Of a DNA stretch of 64,000 bases, positions 60,250-64,000 are shown one piece after another. The notes beneath the pieces are model-generated. The model was not told the DNA's origin and did no database searches. It was given only the letters and a program-made list of their open reading frames with translations. The stretch's first letter is position 1. Every line of letters begins with the position of its first letter. The DNA lies in the NCBI GenBank assembly GCA_036365455.1, contig JAWQUS010000011.1:6096001-6160000 (forward strand), given 5' to 3'. The translations under genes were made by a program, and so were the position numbers. Source of the stretch: Macrosoma leucophasiata. Lineage: Eukaryota > Arthropoda > Insecta > Lepidoptera > Hedylidae.

Positions 60250-61200
60250 AGCGCATTTTTTTTTTTCGGAAAAGTTTTTATTTAGGACAACAAACAATTA
60301 CACTCATAAAGTAACAAGGACAATTACTCGGTACATAATTTTACAAGGAGCGTAATCAACCCCGTTGTCCACAAATTAACTATTAGGACATTTTAGGGTA
60401 GCGGTGTGAAAATACAATATAATTTTTTTGAACAAAAAAAAAAAAACAAAAAGAATACTCCACAGATGTTAACACAAAGTAAACAATAGTTAATTTTACA
60501 TTATGTTATTATTAACGTTCTGCATTACATTTAGAACATTTCGCTTAAATGCATTAGGTGACGTTTCAAAAAATTTTACCTTAGTGAATATTTGTTATAT
60601 TGTTTCATGAGTCTATTTATAGGCTCGCTCACCTGCATTAGTTTTACAATTAGGGGGTGCAAATAGGTAGTTCTTACGGGTATTTCGTGTCGTAGAACGA
60701 CATGGAATACTAATATAAACTTGATTATTAAGTCTATTGCAGTCAAATTTGTAGTGACATATGTTGTATAGTAACATTTGATCTAAAAGCAATCTTCTCA
60801 TTTTGAGTGTTGATAAAGAAAATTTTCATAAAAGTGTTTCATAAGTGGACTTAGAAGCAAAACAGCGATAATTCAGGGATCGTAAAAACTTACGTTGAAC
60901 GGTCTCTAACTGTTCGCTGTATTTATCATAGCATGGATTCCATACAGAAGTAGCATAATCTAGTTGAGATCGGATAAGAGATTTATATAAAAGTAAATAA
61001 GTTGCAGTTCTTTTAAAAGGAATACATGTCCTCATGACAAAACCATACAGTCTGAAAGCTCTGTTCATGACTATATTTATGTGAGCTTCAAAGTGAAGTT
61101 TTGAATCCATAACAATACCTAAATCTCTTATCAGTGGTACTTTTTCTAATGGGCTATTACATAAATTTTCAGCATTCATATTAATCAAACAAAACAATTC
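60250..61200 (-). mobile_element. jockey-like LINE, 5'-truncated 3' end
   Basis: Minus-strand element: coding end (61197 to ~60610), a 3' UTR of about 350 bp, a 'tttatttagg' stretch (AATAAA in reverse) at 60280 and a poly-A tail (T run at 60258-60268). Truncated upstream at ~61200. Confidence 0.75.
60613..61197 (-). pseudogene. jockey-like RT C-terminal domain
   Basis: End of the polyprotein of a jockey/CR1-like retrotransposon. Clear signatures: VPLIRDLGIVMDSKLHFEAH, then MNRAFRLYGFVMRTC, LYKSLIRSQLDYATSVWNP and LETVQRKFLRSLNYR, the post-RT segment of these elements. Two frames (61197-60826 and 60801-60613) are separated by an in-frame stop near 60810. The second (MRRLLLDQMLLYNICHYKFD, CRSTTRNTRKNYLFAP) is the natural continuation. 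The catalytic RT core is missing through truncation. Not active. Confidence 0.85.
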
Positions 61201-61244
61201 ATCTTAAAAACAAAAGACAAAACTGAGCAATCTTAATACACTAA

Positions 61245-61470
61245 TGTTAATTGTAAGCGAGAATTAAACATTGAAATGCAACAGAACTTGTGTTACCCCT
61301 TATCTAAGAGCTACTTAAGGAACGGAGAATTTATAGCTCACTTGTGTACGATATTTCGAGGTGCAAGCATTGGGTTGGAGTTGTTCCAAATAAACCGATT
61401 CGTGCACGCGACATATAAATTTCACGCTGTAAATTGAATTTGATTTGAATTTTGTGAAAAAAGTGTGTAT
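61245..61470 (+). repeat. Three-copy array II, unit 1
   Basis: 'gtgttaccccttatctaaga', 'tatagctcacttgtgtacga' and 'atatttcgaggtgcaagc'. The same order is found at 62120-62360 and 63145-63390. Confidence 0.75.
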
Positions 61471-61484
61471 TGTTTTTTTTAATG

Positions 61485-61763
61485 GACTTACGTAGGCGGC
61501 TCGTCTCTAGACGACACTAGTCTACATCACTGGGCAATTGGCGATTGCAAAGGGCCCTCACTCAGCCCAAATAAATTTACGCAACAGCCCAAGGGCAGGT
61601 AAGGAAAACCCCTGCAGGTCCGATCGGTGGCTTAGGGCTTGTAAGACATATCCGATTAGGGGCGGTCTATAAATAATAATAAATAAAATACGCTTACAGT
61701 CACAGCCCCACAGCAGGTATAAACCTGTGTAATGGGTGCCGTTGTACACATACAACGGCGGTC
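61485..61763 (-). repeat. Unidentified segment plus family-D SINE 3' scrap
   Basis: 61485-61690 ('ggcggctcgtctctagacga', 'caaagggccctcactcagcc') is not recognised. 61691-61763 holds the distal SINE-D body ('gccgttgtacacatacaac'). Confidence 0.45.
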
Positions 61764-61764
61764 T

Positions 61765-62119
61765 ATCGCTCGAGACATCCGTTAGTGGTCACCGGAATAA
61801 CGACCACGAGGGTCGTGCTTCGGTCGGAGCATGTGTGTTTTGTACGTAATCTACTGATGATGATACTAACGATGATTTTATGCGAGTTACGTATCAAACA
61901 ATTAACTTTACCGAAAACTGTAGACATACACAGAAAACCTCACCACGGGCGCTTTATTACACCCGAGGTAATGATTTCTTTCTGCAATCTCAAGACACTT
62001 CTTTACGTCGATCTCCTAGTTTATCAGCCCGATGGCGGGCTTTTGTATCTTGAAACTTTAACCATTAAAAAGTGTCTGTAAAAATATAATTGGATGTATT
62101 CGACAATGAAAGTATCTTT
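61765..62119. other. No supported gene
   Basis: The 98-codon plus frame (61785-62081) has no domain signature. Its start lies in a GTCACCGG-rich stretch. Confidence 0.35.
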
Positions 62120-62360
62120 AAAATGAACAAGCCAAATAATGAACTATTAACATAATAGCGAGTCATTGCAATGCAACCGACCTGGTATTACCCCTTATCT
62201 AGCAACCATTTACAGAACGCTGAGAGTTTATAGCTCACTTGTGTGTGATATTTCGAGGTGCAAACGTCGAAGGTGTTCTAAATAAACAGGTTTGTGAACG
62301 CGACAACTGAATTCCGAGTTGTAGATAGTCGGCTTTATTGAATATGGTGTGTATTTTATT
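62120..62360 (+). repeat. Three-copy array II, unit 2
   Basis: 'ggtattaccccttatctagc', 'tatagctcacttgtgtgtga' and 'gaggtgcaaacgtcga', plus a downstream 'gtagatagtcgg' that unit 3 shares. Confidence 0.75.
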
Positions 62361-62410
62361 GTGCTTTGCTTGAAGACTCATGGTGATTTAGTTACGTGTG
62401 GACCAGTGAT

Positions 62411-62490
62411 GTATGTATGTATGTATCTTCACGACAGGTCACAAACGGGGTAGGCAGACAGTGTGGAGTGACGTACTACACGATTTAAAC
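62411..62490 (-). repeat. Repeat family G, reversed
   Basis: (ATGT)n then 'cttcacgacaggtcacaaac' and 'ggggtaggcagacagtgtgg'. Confidence 0.6.
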
Positions 62491-62520
62491 TTTGATGAAA
62501 AGTGATAACATCGCCGTAAA

Positions 62521-62845
62521 GTGGCGTGTCTTTCAATTTTCTACAGGCTCCATTTCGGAGAATGTGCAAACGAGCTACACAATCTAATTCCCTCTTCACC
62601 TTTTTACAATAGGACAACTAGGAGAACGACAAAATATCATCCTTACGTAGTAAACATTCAAAAATTCGAAGTAAGTGTTTTGGATCTACATTTATTAAAC
62701 GTACGGCTAAGATATGGAATACTTTGCAGGCGTCTTTGTTTCCTAAAAACTATAACTTGGGCATCTTCAAATCTAGAGTAAATAGGTACTTTCTAGACCA
62801 AAGTGCTTCATCTTCGACTACATCTTCACTTTCCATCAAGTGAGT
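62521..62845 (+). pseudogene. jockey/I-like ORF2 C-terminus, frameshifted
   Basis: Frame 1 reads ELHNLIPSSPFYNRTTRRTT and the second frame continues FIKRTAKIWNTLQASLFP and LGIFKSRVNRYFL. The order (L-P-x-S-P-F...RT-RR..., then RTA-x-W-N-x-L...F-P...FK-x-RVNR) is the conserved end of a large lepidopteran non-LTR family. The shift falls between about 62665 and 62690. An A run at ~62871 marks the 3' end. Only the terminal region survives. Confidence 0.75.
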
Positions 62846-62886
62846 TGGTAATCAAACGTTTGTCTATACAAATAAAAAAAAAAGAT

Positions 62887-62990
62887 AAATTATGAGTGTA
62901 AAAGAAGCACGAGAGGTGTGTAAGAACTGGGATATTTGGGGCTCCACACTCTTTGCGTACCCCCTAAGTAATTTGGCCTAAAGATACTAT
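62887..62990 (+). repeat. Repeat family G
   Basis: 'acgagaggtgtgtaagaact', 'ggggctccacactctttgcg' and 'accccctaagtaatttgg' follow the 24.1-kb copy in order. Confidence 0.55.
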
Positions 62991-63144
62991 ACATGCATGA
63001 GAAATGTTTACCGGAAATTACATGATACGCAAAAAAAGGTACTCCCTAATAAAGCGTTCTTTATTCGATTGTAAATCATCATTAACATGACGATGAGTAG
63101 TAAAAGTTTTGGACACATTCAGTAAAATTAAAAAGTGACTGGAA

Positions 63145-63390
63145 CTAAGTATTAACAAGCCAAGTAATGCAGTATTATCATAATAGCGAGCCACTGAGCA
63201 TTGAAATGCTGCCGACCTGGTGTTACCCCTTATCTAGGAGCCATTTACAGAACAGCTTGAGAGTTTATTGCTCGCTTGTGTGCGATATTTTGAGGTGCAA
63301 ACGTCGAGGGGTGTTCCAAATAAAACGGTTTGAGAATGTGATACTTGAATTTCGAGGTGTAGATAGTTGGATTTAATAAATAAGGTATGT
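63145..63390 (+). repeat. Three-copy array II, unit 3
   Basis: 'ggtgttaccccttatctagg', 'cgcttgtgtgcgatattttg' and 'aggtgcaaacgtcga'. Spacing from unit 2 is ~1,020 bp because family-G and jockey-like pieces lie between. Confidence 0.75.
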
Positions 63391-63459
63391 TGTAGATATA
63401 TTATGCGCCCTAAGAAGGGATATTCATTCACGATGAAGTTACATATTGATTGTTTGGTT

Positions 63460-63605
63460 TTTAAGATTTTGTAACTCAAAGAGAAAAACGGAACCGTCTG
63501 TCCGTCTGTCACAACCGAATTGATTTCGAATCCACTGGGTCGATTTCGTTGTAAGGTACACATAATATGTAAATGACTGACCCAAATATGGACGTTACAC
63601 GCTGT
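63460..63605 (-). repeat. Family-B-like end fragment
   Basis: 'ggaaccgtctgtccgtctgt', 'cacaaccgaattg' and 'ttcgaatccactgggtcgat' match the closing block of family B in reverse, diverged. Confidence 0.5.
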
Positions 63606-64000
63606 AAATAAAGATATTTCAAACTTCACCTTCATTCACTTTTGCGGGATAAATCAGGAAATTGCACAGCATAAAAATAAACGATCTTAGTGCGAGAATT
63701 TCAAACACATAATTTTAAATAGTTCAACAAAATAGACAAGGATTGAGCATTCCACTTAAGGAATCACCGAAACTGCTGGGTCCGTTAAAAAGATAACAAT
63801 TTTTTGACTTAACATTCCAGGAACATTATAAGAAGTTTATGGTATTAAACGTAACACAGGAAATTTCTCGATTTCCACTGGTTTCTTGGCGAACATTTAA
63901 TTCATTATCCTTATACGGTCCAATGCGTGTGCGTTTGGTAAGACTAATGTTGTGTGTATACTAATAACGGTTATGTACGGAGCCACATATTGGTATTCAA
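63606..64000. other. No supported feature
   Basis: AT-rich to the window end. Confidence 0.35.

Overview
This 64-kb window looks like insect nuclear DNA, most likely lepidopteran. It is AT-rich and intron/intergenic in character, with no bacterial-type gene layout. It carries short repeats typical of moth and butterfly genomes: tRNA- and 5S-rRNA-headed SINEs, RTE/jockey-like retrotransposon ends, a mariner, and TTAA and TIR MITEs. I found no host protein-coding gene that I can support. Almost every open frame is short and lies in, or is the shadow of, a repeat. The interval reads as a gene-free graveyard of transposable elements, with nested insertions and local tandem arrays.

Layout. 0-6 kb: non-LTR 3' ends, two inverted copies of a repeat holding a tRNA-Tyr-like sequence, a tRNA-Leu-bearing repeat, and next to it a complete 5S-rRNA-derived SINE with an 11-bp target duplication. 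6-10.6 kb: a 94-bp tandem duplication, a long dispersed repeat (family B) carrying a near-perfect foldback, another perfect foldback at 8.06 kb, and single-copy-like AT-rich DNA. 10.6-14 kb: a tandem satellite of about 400 bp split by a 5'-truncated RTE-like retrotransposon (RT pseudogene) flanked by an 11-bp direct repeat. 14-21 kb: mostly unremarkable sequence with scattered repeats and an RNase-H-type retrotransposon tail. 21.5-24 kb: a hAT-like MITE with an 8-bp duplication, then a tandem array of about 600 bp whose first unit carries a 493-bp TTAA-flanked piggyBac-like MITE.

25-38 kb: a 37-bp perfect hairpin, nested copies of repeat family A, a second 5S-SINE, a second family-B copy, a degenerate cecropia-like mariner inserted in one arm of a large inverted repeat, a 546-bp TIR element with a CTA duplication, and a direct repeat at 33.4-34.1 kb. 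38-49 kb: two-copy and single-copy MITEs, tRNA-headed SINEs, jockey-like C-terminal fragments and a translatable repeat in three copies. 49.5-52.3 kb: a duplicated block of about 280 bp; the second, inverted tRNA-Leu repeat lies between its halves. 52.3-54 kb: no recognised feature. 54-64 kb: third family-B copy, second copy of the CTCAACAAT MITE, two three-copy arrays (57.7-59.6 and 61.2-63.4 kb) and jockey-like 3' ends.

The main unexplained signal is a set of near-perfect foldbacks with tiny loops (0-6 nt) at unrelated sites. In four cases a sister copy or family knowledge suggests the foldback is derived. Much of the rest is mobile-element history that can be read internally from target duplications, empty sites in neighbouring units, and nested insertions.
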